Shown one piece after another: positions 7,930 to 15,131 of a stretch of 18,509 bases of DNA. Made by a program: the position numbers and the translations under genes. Under the pieces are notes generated by a model. It was given only the letters and a program-made list of their open reading frames with translations. It was not told the DNA's origin and did no database searches. Source of the DNA: Candidatus Neomicrothrix sp. UBA825 (GTDB taxonomy: Bacteria > Actinomycetota > Acidimicrobiia > Acidimicrobiales > UBA8592); contig DBHP01000016.1 of assembly GCA_002295705.1 (NCBI GenBank), forward strand, positions 70,701 through 89,209, in the 5' to 3' direction. Position 1 is the first letter of the stretch. Each line of letters starts with the position of its first letter.

Positions 7930-8847
7930 TTATAACCATTCAGACTTAAGGTGATCCGGTATTGGTCGCACTCTGGGATACCAAGGAGAACGAAGAGGCT
8001 CCCCTTCTTTTAGGGATAGAGAGAGCCCCGGTGTCAGAGGTACGGTTGGTTTTGTTTCTGGCCTGGTGGCGTAACAGATATCATCGCCATAAATTCGGAT
8101 CGTAATAGCTCTTCTTCTGCCTGAGGATGATGTGGGGCCACCTCCATGGAGCACGCTTGGGTGAGCGATAATGATATCCCCTGGCGTTATATCCCATGAC
8201 CGTATGTCATAGTTATCTCGGTGTTTTTCAATATCTGGTAGCGGTGGGTAGGAAGCATCGTAGTGGGGAAGAGTTGGATCTTCGGAAACTTTGGATGGGT
8301 TGAAACCATCGTAAATCAAACCCTTTTGTGAACCCGCCACATATTCTAAGCATTCTGCTTTAGTTAAGGCATCTAGCGAGATCCAAGCTGACGCTATCTG
8401 ATTTCCTTGTATAGGCCAGTAAGGGGTGTCTTGATGCCAAGGTGTTCGGGCAGCATTCCCCTTCTCTTTAATAAAGAATTCATCCGAATATAGCCACAAA
8501 TTCTCAGATTCAATAAGTTTTCCGATAAGGTCCGCTACTGGAGAATCATAAACTAGTCTTCTGATCTCTGGGATAACTTCAAAGTTACGTATAGTCTCAA
8601 CAAACTCGCCTTCTTCACCTTCAAAGAAAAGGTGCTTTTCCTGACTACTGTTGTTGAGTACCCGCTGCAGACCCAATTCTAGTAACAGAAGCCATTGAGG
8701 GTCGAGTACGTTTTCTAACATGACGACTCCATCACGTTTAAATACTGCTTTAATGTCATCTGTGATAACGGCAAGCGGATCGTCCAAAGCGATTCTCTGA
8801 GGTGATTTCAAATTAGAAGCTCTGATCCGTGAGTTTTTGTTCTCCAT
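7930..8847 (-). CDS. PhyH-family Fe(II)/2-oxoglutarate dioxygenase
   Basis: A 305-residue single-domain member of the phytanoyl-CoA dioxygenase family, at normal length. The facial triad is visible as H138-x-D140 in TPWHQDTPYWP and H234 in HPSVLHGGGP. Arginines in SGRRRAITIRIYGDD (about 244-251) fit the 2-oxoglutarate carboxylate contact. The segment WISLDALTKAECLEYVAGSQK (155-175) is the usual strand pair leading to the G-S-H/Q core. It starts two bases after the SDR stop, so the two are almost certainly co-translated. It shares the HxD...H triad with the second PhyH gene downstream but little else, so they are unlikely to be recent duplicates. It would hydroxylate a small organic or acyl substrate with oxygen and 2-oxoglutarate, and the SDR next to it could oxidise the alcohol formed. 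The specific substrate is unknown. Confidence 0.93.
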   Translation of the reverse strand: MENKNSRIRASNLKSPQRIALDDPLAVITDDIKAVFKRDGVVMLENVLDPQWLLLLELGLQRVLNNSSQEKHLFFEGEEGEFVETIRNFEVIPEIRRLVYDSPVADLIGKLIESENLWLYSDEFFIKEKGNAARTPWHQDTPYWPIQGNQIASAWISLDALTKAECLEYVAGSQKGLIYDGFNPSKVSEDPTLPHYDASYPPLPDIEKHRDNYDIRSWDITPGDIIIAHPSVLHGGGPTSSSGRRRAITIRIYGDDICYATRPETKPTVPLTPGLSLSLKEGEPLRSPWYPRVRPIPDHLKSEWL

Positions 8848-8849
8848 AA

Positions 8850-9695
8850 CTACGGCTGACTAAAATGTTGCATCAGGTCACCAGGTAGAGGCTCATCAAA
8901 GAATAATCTATCCTGAAATTTTCTCATCCCTGAAAGCCATTTCTCGGGGTTCTTGGCTTTGAATTCTGTGTAACCTTGCACTTGATCATGAGGAAGAATC
9001 ATAAAGCGCTCCTCTCTGATAGCTTCCATGCATACTTCAGCCACATCTTTTGGCTCTATGATCCCGTCCGAACTTGCTACTCCGCCTTCTTCCCATTCTG
9101 GATCGTCATTTGTTTTGTTATCAGGGCTATTTGCTAGGATGTCTGTTCTGACTGCTTGAGGACACAATACGGAAACTCTGATTCCCTGGTGAAAGTGAGT
9201 AATAGAGATCCATTCAGCTAGTGAAACTGCTGCACTTTTAGTTATTGAGTAGGAAAGGGAGCCTATCTGAGTAAGCAACCCTGCTGCCGAGGCAGTATTT
9301 AAAAGGTAGCCACCACCATTAGCTATCATTTGTGGCAAGACAGCGCGAGCCGCATAAATATGAGCCATTACATGGACTTCCCACATCTTTTGGATACGTT
9401 CGTTCGTATCTTCTAAACCTGCCGATGTAACAAATCCAGCGTTTGAGCAGAACAAATCTATCGGGCCATGATCATGCTCAATCTTGGCTACCATCTTTTG
9501 GATTTGGTTTTCATCAGAAACATCAACCTCATGAGATATTCCGTTAATCCTCTCAGCTACTTTGGTGGCATTCTCACCATTCTTGTCGGCAACGATAACT
9601 ATGCGAGCGTTTCTGCTAGCCGCGACTTCAGCGAGAGCAGTTCCAATACCTGCTCCAGCACCAGTGACCACTACTACCTTCCCCTCAATTTCCAT
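8850..9695 (-). CDS. Short-chain dehydrogenase/reductase, NAD-type
   Basis: A 281-residue classical SDR. The nucleotide-binding TGAGAGIG (11-18), D37 at the end of strand beta-2 (favouring NAD(H) over NADP(H)), SNAG (84-87), and the catalytic S136, Y149 and K153 (YSITK) are all in place. The C-terminus extends about 30 residues past the usual core with a helical WLSGMRKFQDRL segment, as in many SDRs from lipid-degrading bacteria. GAAGAGA lies just before the ATG as ribosome binding site. It is the first gene of the minus-strand operon and is followed after two bases by a PhyH dioxygenase. Interconversion of an alcohol and a ketone or aldehyde, probably on the product of the dioxygenases, is the likely role, but the substrate is not visible. 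Confidence 0.95.
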   Translation of the reverse strand: MEIEGKVVVVTGAGAGIGTALAEVAASRNARIVIVADKNGENATKVAERINGISHEVDVSDENQIQKMVAKIEHDHGPIDLFCSNAGFVTSAGLEDTNERIQKMWEVHVMAHIYAARAVLPQMIANGGGYLLNTASAAGLLTQIGSLSYSITKSAAVSLAEWISITHFHQGIRVSVLCPQAVRTDILANSPDNKTNDDPEWEEGGVASSDGIIEPKDVAEVCMEAIREERFMILPHDQVQGYTEFKAKNPEKWLSGMRKFQDRLFFDEPLPGDLMQHFSQP

Positions 9696-9936
9696 AGATC
9701 TCTTCTTTCTTTAGGGATATTCTTCGATAGAAATACATTTTCACGTTAATTCAAGTAAATATGACTTTTTGAAATTCTGCGAATAAAAGACATTTTTCAT
9801 ATTTTTCAGTACAATGTAAACGTTGCGGCGTTGTCACGTGATTTTACCCGAGAGTATTGTCCGTGTATCACGTAGCGGCTCGGACCCAGGGTTCGAATAA
9901 ACAAGGAGAATACGTTATTAATGAAGGTAGTTTTAC
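9696..9936. other. Divergent intergenic region (241 bp) between SDR operon and SNF2 operon
   Basis: The largest non-coding gap in the window and the likely promoter region for both flanking operons. The left half (about 9735-9820) is strongly AT-rich. The right half holds the palindrome TCACGTGA (9834-9841), a second TCACGT at 9868-9873, and GGTTCGAAT at 9890-9898, which looks like a tRNA T-loop but has no flanking stems. An AAGGAG (9903-9908) stands ahead of a 9-codon reading frame (9921-9950) that overlaps the SNF2 start. No RNA gene or terminator hairpin is evident. Confidence 0.7.
9831..9860 (+). promoter_or_regulatory. Candidate promoter of the SNF2 operon
   Basis: TTGTCA (9831-9836, five of six to the -35 consensus) and TATTGT (9855-9860, four of six to the -10) are 18 bases apart. 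The -35 overlaps the palindrome TCACGTGA (9834-9841), which could be an operator. A transcript starting near 9867 would have a leader of about 70 bases. Confidence 0.4.
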
Positions 9937-12900
9937 ATGACTACTCGTGAGTTTGAAATTATGGTGCAAAGACATCTTGATGGACTGACAGATGAGACTA
10001 GCCTGCGCAGACTTCAGAATAATCAATCGCAATGGGTAGAAACTCTTTTCAGGTTTCTTGAACAAACTGATAAGAGCATTGCACGTGTGCGCCGACAGCA
10101 TAGAGGGATTGAACGCAGAACTGTTTTGGATGACCTAAACTCGGAAGCTGATCGAATAGACGAAGTTTTAACAGATATTCTGGGTCCAGCTCCTAGCCAT
10201 GAAGTTCTCAGCGAAAATGTGGAAGAAGATGCCTCTAAAGCTCAAATCCAGCTCGCATGGAGAGACGGAAGACTCATTGCGTGGCTGGGAGCACATAAGT
10301 CCCGATCACTCGGACATGAAACAATCTTGGATAGCCTCGAACGCCATGGAGCGAACTCTATTGAGTGGAGCGCCTCTGACGATCTTCAACTTCCTAACGA
10401 GCAATCAGCTCCCTGCATCTCCGCACCCATTTCTTCAACCTTGGGGTGGCTTGTATCTCTTGGCAGTGATCGACCTGATCAAGTTGGGGCAACATCAATC
10501 TGGATGGGCCTAGCTGCAGGCTTAGCAGTAAAAATGGTTGTTGAGGGAAAAATTTTTCCAGCCCTACATGAAGTAGGGGGTACTCAAAATTCTGATTCGG
10601 GGGATGCTCTATTCCATGTGCGATGGTCACCTGCTCTGATTGATTTAGATGCCCACGCAGCGCTTGTCGCTTCCACTCCAAGTGCTGTGATGCTTGCATG
10701 CGAAGAGACAGACCGTCATCGTTTCGTTGGAAAAGTTTTATCAGATTTAACTGATTCAATTGTTCGCATGGCAGCAGGTCAGGTCAAACTTCCTTATGCT
10801 CCTGCTGAAATTAAATCAAGAGAAGATTTCGGTGAGATGGTTGTATCAGGCCTTGATGGAATGGCCTTTCGAGGCAATACGGATTACGGCTCAGATATTT
10901 CCAGAAGACTAAATCAGTGGGCTGTTCCAGTAACAGGTATCGAGAAGTTCCGCCTATTGGTTCGCCTCAGCCCTCCTGATGATTCAGGAGCTTGGTTGAG
11001 CGAAGTACTCGTCCCAATTGAGTCTGGCGGCCTAGAACCTATTGAAATAACTATAAATACTGGGAGTGAAACGCGACGCAAACTAGTAAATAAGCAGATT
11101 TCACGACTGGAGCGTCTCTTTCCGGAACTATTGAGGCCTGGAGGTCGAAGACGAGGGGAAGTTCTTCTATCGCAATCAGAGGCTTGGGACTTGATGACCC
11201 ACACCGGCGAGAAACTTAAAGCGGCAGGGTTTGACGTTGAAGTTCCTCCTATGTCAAAGCGAAAGGCGACTCCAATATTACGCATCACAGCTGAATCACA
11301 AGAAACCATGGTAAGCGCGCAGCAGCTTGCTGATATCAGTTGGAGTGCCGTGTTTGATGATGTTGAGCTTAATGCCGAGGAAATAGAGCGCCTTGCAAGC
11401 GAAGCGCGACCACTTGTTGAGTCAAAAGGACAATGGATTGAATTAGATAAAGCTGACCTTGCTGAAGCAGCCGCGACGCTTGCTGAGTACTCCAAGAAAA
11501 CTCAAATGAGCGGAGCGGAGATGCTTCGCCACGCTTTGGGTCTCGAGGGACGCGCCCTTGGAGGCATCACGCTTGATGGTGATGGGTGGGCCGCAGATTT
11601 ATTGCGAAGCGTAAAGGACTTACCAGAAAATCCTGTCACCAAGCCCGAAGGATTTGTGGGCGAACTTCGCTCATATCAGGCAGATGCGCTTGCGTGGATC
11701 AATTTCCTTGACAACGCTGGTTTAGGAGGATGTCTTGCGCTTGATATGGGCTTAGGGAAAACTCCCACAACACTAGCTAATCTAGCTAACACTCCCCGCC
11801 CTGAACCTGGCCTAGTTATTGCTCCACCAGCTGTAGTTGGGAACTGGAGAGTTGAGGCGACTCGGTTTGTGCCTCACGCTTCAGTACTGATTCACCATGG
11901 CCCCAATAGGGCTAAGGGAGATAAGTTGAAGAACACAGTTGCTAAACATGACATTGTCATAACTACATACGGCACTGCTGTTAGAGACATTGACCAGCTC
12001 AAAGAAATCCAATGGTCGAAGGTAGTTCTTGATGAAGCACAAGCAATCAAGAATCCTGCAGCTGAGACTTCGCAACAACTACGAAAGTTAAATGCTCATT
12101 CACGAGTTGCTCTGACGGGAACGCCTATAGAAAACGGTTTGGGTGACCTATGGTCAATTCTAGACTGGGCCAACCCTGATCTTCTTGGCCCTCGAAATCA
12201 GTTCATCGCCCAACTTACGCCTGAGAAACGAATTGAATCAGGAAATGAGAACGCATTGAAAGCATTAAATGGGATTATGGTCTACCGTCGAACGAAATCC
12301 GAGCCGTTAATCGCAGCTGAGCTTCCAGACAGAATTGATGAGCTTGATCATTGTGCTATGACTGCTGAACAGATCGGGCTTTACAAGGCTGTCGTTGATA
12401 GTTTGATAGAAGAAACAGAAATGACTAAAGCTGGATCGCCTCAGAGAAAGGGCGCTGTTCTTGCTGCCATTACTGCTTTGAAGCAAATATGCAATCATCC
12501 TTTAAATTACCAAGATGATGGGCTCGGAATTGAGGGTCGATCTGGGAAGTTAGAACGACTCTACGAGATAATGGAAACTGTGTTTGCTGCAGATGAACGT
12601 GTATTAGTATTCACACATTTTGCTACGTGGGGTGAACGCCTTGCCACTCATCTCGCTGAGCGCTATGAGTTACCAATCCATTGCTACCACGGAGGCTTGG
12701 GGAGATCTGCTCGTGATCAAATGGTTGATAGTTTTCAAAAGGGAAAGGGTCGAGGCGCTATGGTTCTGTCCCTTAAAGCTGGAGGGACGGGCTTGAATTT
12801 GACCTCAGCAAATCATGTTGTCTTATACGACCGATGGTGGAATCCAGCGGTTGAGGATCAAGCCAGAGACAGAGTCTGGCGTATTGGGCAGAAAAATACA

Positions 12901-13107
12901 GTTATAGCTCACCGGCTAATCTGCCCTGGAACCGTTGATGAACGTGTCGAAGAAGTTGTTGCTGGGAAACGGCAAATAGCTAACTTAGTTCTTCCTAAAT
13001 CCAGTTCAATTGGTGACCTTGATGCTGCCCAGTTACAAGAAGCCTTGGGAATCGATACTGAATCGTTGCTTGCGTTTGAATCAGCGCAAGGAAACGGAGA
13101 TAGCTGA
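9937..13107 (+). CDS. SNF2/Rad54-family DEAD/H-box ATPase (helicase-like), 1056 aa
   Basis: A large SF2 DNA translocase with both RecA-like lobes at the C-terminal end. Motif I DMGLGKT is at 603-609, the Walker B DEAQ at 699-702, motif III LTGTPIENGLGDLW about 20 residues later, and in lobe 2 VLVFTHF, the YHGGL loop, the motif V region GGTGLNL and motif VI with WRIGQ at 981-985. Upstream, QSEAWDLMTHTGEKLKAAGF (407-426) and what follows resemble the SNF2-associated domain (DUF3670/PF12419-like). Residues about 1-90 are charged and helical, unlike the usual beginning of the family; WRDGRLIAWL near 108-117 looks like the normal family start. The ATG at 9937 has GAAGG nine bases upstream. It overlaps the next gene by one base. 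The likely role is ATP-driven remodelling of DNA-protein complexes or DNA repair; no nuclease or methylase is attached, so a defence role is not supported by itself. Confidence 0.95.
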   Translation: MTTREFEIMVQRHLDGLTDETSLRRLQNNQSQWVETLFRFLEQTDKSIARVRRQHRGIERRTVLDDLNSEADRIDEVLTDILGPAPSHEVLSENVEEDASKAQIQLAWRDGRLIAWLGAHKSRSLGHETILDSLERHGANSIEWSASDDLQLPNEQSAPCISAPISSTLGWLVSLGSDRPDQVGATSIWMGLAAGLAVKMVVEGKIFPALHEVGGTQNSDSGDALFHVRWSPALIDLDAHAALVASTPSAVMLACEETDRHRFVGKVLSDLTDSIVRMAAGQVKLPYAPAEIKSREDFGEMVVSGLDGMAFRGNTDYGSDISRRLNQWAVPVTGIEKFRLLVRLSPPDDSGAWLSEVLVPIESGGLEPIEITINTGSETRRKLVNKQISRLERLFPELLRPGGRRRGEVLLSQSEAWDLMTHTGEKLKAAGFDVEVPPMSKRKATPILRITAESQETMVSAQQLADISWSAVFDDVELNAEEIERLASEARPLVESKGQWIELDKADLAEAAATLAEYSKKTQMSGAEMLRHALGLEGRALGGITLDGDGWAADLLRSVKDLPENPVTKPEGFVGELRSYQADALAWINFLDNAGLGGCLALDMGLGKTPTTLANLANTPRPEPGLVIAPPAVVGNWRVEATRFVPHASVLIHHGPNRAKGDKLKNTVAKHDIVITTYGTAVRDIDQLKEIQWSKVVLDEAQAIKNPAAETSQQLRKLNAHSRVALTGTPIENGLGDLWSILDWANPDLLGPRNQFIAQLTPEKRIESGNENALKALNGIMVYRRTKSEPLIAAELPDRIDELDHCAMTAEQIGLYKAVVDSLIEETEMTKAGSPQRKGAVLAAITALKQICNHPLNYQDDGLGIEGRSGKLERLYEIMETVFAADERVLVFTHFATWGERLATHLAERYELPIHCYHGGLGRSARDQMVDSFQKGKGRGAMVLSLKAGGTGLNLTSANHVVLYDRWWNPAVEDQARDRVWRIGQKNTVIAHRLICPGTVDERVEEVVAGKRQIANLVLPKSSSIGDLDAAQLQEALGIDTESLLAFESAQGNGDS

Positions 13108-13520
13108 TGACTAGAAGAAATGCGACTAGGGGTTCCTCCGCTGCTCAACCTATGAATACGACTGGTAGAAAGAAGCGACGTAGAAACAGAAATAGAGCAG
13201 ACCCAAAAAAGTTTTGGGGAAATAAAGAATCCCTGCCGTTGCCTGTGCATGATGTGAAGGTTCCGTCAACAACGCAAGCTGTTTTAGATTCTTTGGGAAA
13301 ACCTCCTATTCCGGGACAGGAAGTACCCTCTTTGGAATATTTAGGTGAGATCTATAACCGTTCAGCAGGGTTGGCATTCGCGTTAGCTGCTGCCGGAGGC
13401 CTGGATAAACCCCTTCCTGACAGCGTTGAACAAGAAATAGATCCAATTAATACTGTTAATGACGACGATCCCTATAATACTTTTCGACCTGAAGACGATA
13501 TTGATGGGAATCGTGTTTAG
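13107..13520 (+). CDS. Hypothetical protein translationally coupled to SNF2 ATPase
   Basis: A 137-residue protein I do not recognise as a named family. The start ATG shares one base with the SNF2 stop (TGATG), and GGAGA six bases upstream is a good ribosome binding site. Residues 20-36 are a strongly basic run (RKKRRRNRNR followed by KK), then FWGNKESLPLP. The middle (50-100) is hydrophobic and probably helical, with SLGKPPIPGQE at 62-72 and SAGLAFALAAAGGL at 86-99. The last 30 residues are acidic (DDDPY, PEDDID). A basic tail plus helical core and acidic tail could bind DNA or the ATPase, and the coupling argues for a partner subunit. In many genomes with this kind of SNF2 ATPase the neighbour is a SWIM zinc-finger protein, but no cysteines are present here. 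Its end overlaps the DUF2797 gene by four bases. Confidence 0.85.
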   Translation: MTRRNATRGSSAAQPMNTTGRKKRRRNRNRADPKKFWGNKESLPLPVHDVKVPSTTQAVLDSLGKPPIPGQEVPSLEYLGEIYNRSAGLAFALAAAGGLDKPLPDSVEQEIDPINTVNDDDPYNTFRPEDDIDGNRV

Positions 13521-14443
13521 AACAATTTTGTTTGGACGCTTATTTCATCTCCTGTTATTTTCCCAGATTCAACAGTGATTCCTAAGAGTTCATCTAAATC
13601 TGCGAGTAGTGTCATTCCCGAACTGTGGTTGAGAGCGGCTACCCTCCCAAGGACACTTCTCACTTTCATTTCATGACTGCCAGTTGAGAGGCTGATGGGG
13701 TACTTTTGAATTTTTTCCCAACATGTTTCTGAACTGTATTCATTTTCCCATGTTGTAGCTATTTCTGTAATCTCAGTTATACCTGAATTCAAAATACAGT
13801 CTTTCACTTTTCCCGAAAGTATTTTCAGTTCCTTTTGTAAGGGTTCACGTAGCAAAGGGTTCAGCAATCCATCTATCTTTTTTCGTATTGAGATTGATTG
13901 CCCAATACCCAATTCTTCGGTGATTAGGTCTTCCAGTAATCGAACTGTGATCCCATCAAGTGTCTCTACAACTAAGACTGCGTGAATGGCGCCTTGCTCA
14001 AGAAGGCGTGTGTGGATTCTATTTGACGCACTAGTACCCACTTTTGTTGATCCGTCAAAGAAACCAGCAATGTAGAGAATATTTTCCTTTTGCATCCTCT
14101 TGAGCATCTTTTGTGAAATTGAGCTGCGGTCTTTTGTATGCACGTTATGGAATTGTGATGCGAAGATATTATCTTCTCGAATGCATCTATCACATTTTTT
14201 TCCGCTTTTGACTAGCTTCTCACATCGATTTTGATTCTCATCCTCAAATAGATCACCGTAATTGACACATACTCTTTCAAATGGTGTTGGGACCTGATAC
14301 GAAAAGTCATACCCTATCAAACTCTGAGTGGTGACCAAGTCTGCATCGTGATCATAAATTTGGAGATATGGTTGATTGTTTTTCCAGAATACCTTCAGGT
14401 ACGTAATTCTTTTGTAGGAATTATTGTTGACTATTTTTTTCAT
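13517..14443 (-). CDS. DUF2797-like protein, possible GIY-YIG-related fold
   Basis: A 308-residue protein resembling the uncharacterised DUF2797 family. Cysteines C74, C84 and C87 (CEKLVKSGKKCDRC), with C59 nearby and H99/H102 just after, could form a metal site. The most conserved-looking stretch is LYIAGFFDGSTKVGTSASN (123-141) followed by R142, R146 and LLEQGA (147-152). The pattern YIA...KVG.T...R...QGA is also that of T5orf172/GIY-YIG-like domains, so a nuclease-like fold is possible, but a full set of catalytic residues cannot be confirmed. The C-terminal 100 residues are unassigned. It is a lone minus-strand gene, divergent from the HAD phosphatase gene and convergent with the small protein behind SNF2. 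No strong Shine-Dalgarno is seen; the ATG at 14443 gives the family's typical beginning (YLKVFWKNNQPYL). Confidence 0.8.
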   Translation of the reverse strand: MKKIVNNNSYKRITYLKVFWKNNQPYLQIYDHDADLVTTQSLIGYDFSYQVPTPFERVCVNYGDLFEDENQNRCEKLVKSGKKCDRCIREDNIFASQFHNVHTKDRSSISQKMLKRMQKENILYIAGFFDGSTKVGTSASNRIHTRLLEQGAIHAVLVVETLDGITVRLLEDLITEELGIGQSISIRKKIDGLLNPLLREPLQKELKILSGKVKDCILNSGITEITEIATTWENEYSSETCWEKIQKYPISLSTGSHEMKVRSVLGRVAALNHSSGMTLLADLDELLGITVESGKITGDEISVQTKLF

Positions 14444-14455
14444 TCTAAATACTTT
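14427..14455 (+). promoter_or_regulatory. Weak candidate promoter of the ThrH-type phosphatase gene
   Basis: TTGACT (14427-14432, five of six) is followed after 17 bases by TACTTT (14450-14455, three of six to the -10). It lies over the first codons of the divergent DUF2797 gene, which would make the two promoters overlap. The -10 is poor. Confidence 0.25.
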
Positions 14456-14498
14456 AATCGGTGTACGTTATGGTGTTCTAGAGCTATCGTTCGTATTT

Positions 14499-15131
14499 AT
14501 GGATACTTCTCCCCCATCGCAATTTCTAATCACTTTGGATGTTGAAGGTGTTTTGACACCAGAAATATGGATAGCTGTCGCTAACCATTTTGGCATCGAT
14601 GAACTAAGGAGAACTACAAAAGACGAACCTAATTATCAGTTACTCATGGAGCAGCGAATTAGATTGATTAATGAGCACAATATTAGTTTGGCAGATATCC
14701 AAACTATCATTTCATCTTTATCTCCCCTTGATGGTGCTTTGGCTTTTTTGAATGAGCTACGTTCAACTGTTTCAGTAGTACTACTTTCTGATACTTTTGA
14801 GGAATTTATTGGCCCACTGATGCTTCAATTACAGAACCCTTTAGTTCTATGCCATAGGCTTATTATCGATGAAAATGGAAATATCGCAAGCTTTGCGGAA
14901 CGAACTCAAAACCAGAAGTTTGAAGCCGTTCGTGCTTTCCAGAAATTAAATTATCAGGTAATCGCTGCAGGTGATTCCTACAACGATTTATCAATGATTG
15001 ACCAGGCTGACGCTGGATATTTGTTCAGAGCACCGAACCATGTTCGGACAGAGCGACCCGACCTTGAATGCTTTGATGATTACAGCGATCTGCTCTCATC
15101 CATCAAGAAGGTTATTGAAAACGGTTGCTAG
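14499..15131 (+). CDS. thrH: ThrH-type HAD phosphatase (phosphoserine phosphatase/homoserine phosphotransferase)
   Basis: A 210-residue HAD-superfamily protein matching the ThrH group, known in Pseudomonas for phosphoserine phosphatase and homoserine phosphotransferase activity. HAD motif I is LDVEGVLTPE (13-22), with nucleophile D14 and E16 in place of the usual second Asp, a ThrH hallmark. Motif II is LLSDTF (95-100), motif III K140, and motif IV GDSYND (158-163). The open frame runs back to an ATG at 14424, but the ATG at 14499 places motif I near residue 14 as in ThrH (about 205 residues), and the upstream frame would overlap the divergent gene's start. No good Shine-Dalgarno precedes 14499. 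No other serine, glycine or threonine genes are nearby. The last four bases overlap the end of the convergent P450 gene. The choice between the two activities cannot be made from sequence. Confidence 0.9.
   Translation: MDTSPPSQFLITLDVEGVLTPEIWIAVANHFGIDELRRTTKDEPNYQLLMEQRIRLINEHNISLADIQTIISSLSPLDGALAFLNELRSTVSVVLLSDTFEEFIGPLMLQLQNPLVLCHRLIIDENGNIASFAERTQNQKFEAVRAFQKLNYQVIAAGDSYNDLSMIDQADAGYLFRAPNHVRTERPDLECFDDYSDLLSSIKKVIENGC

Noticed and set aside
9885..9905. GGTTCGAAT resembling a tRNA T-loop at 9890-9898
   Set aside because: No matching T-stem, anticodon arm or acceptor stem can be folded around it; it is not a tRNA gene.
10914..11495. 193-residue antisense open frame inside the SNF2 gene
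   Set aside because: It is a low-complexity Ser/Arg-rich shadow of the strongly supported SNF2 reading frame, without a ribosome binding site.
9937..14443. SNF2, small protein and DUF2797 as a phage-defence island
   Set aside because: No methylase, clear nuclease, toxin or integrase is present, the DUF2797 gene is convergent rather than co-operonic, and the neighbours are housekeeping or catabolic genes.
14424..14498. Longer N-terminus of the HAD protein from ATG 14424
   Set aside because: It would put 25 residues before the family's usual beginning and overlap the divergent DUF2797 start; the ATG at 14499 fits ThrH length.
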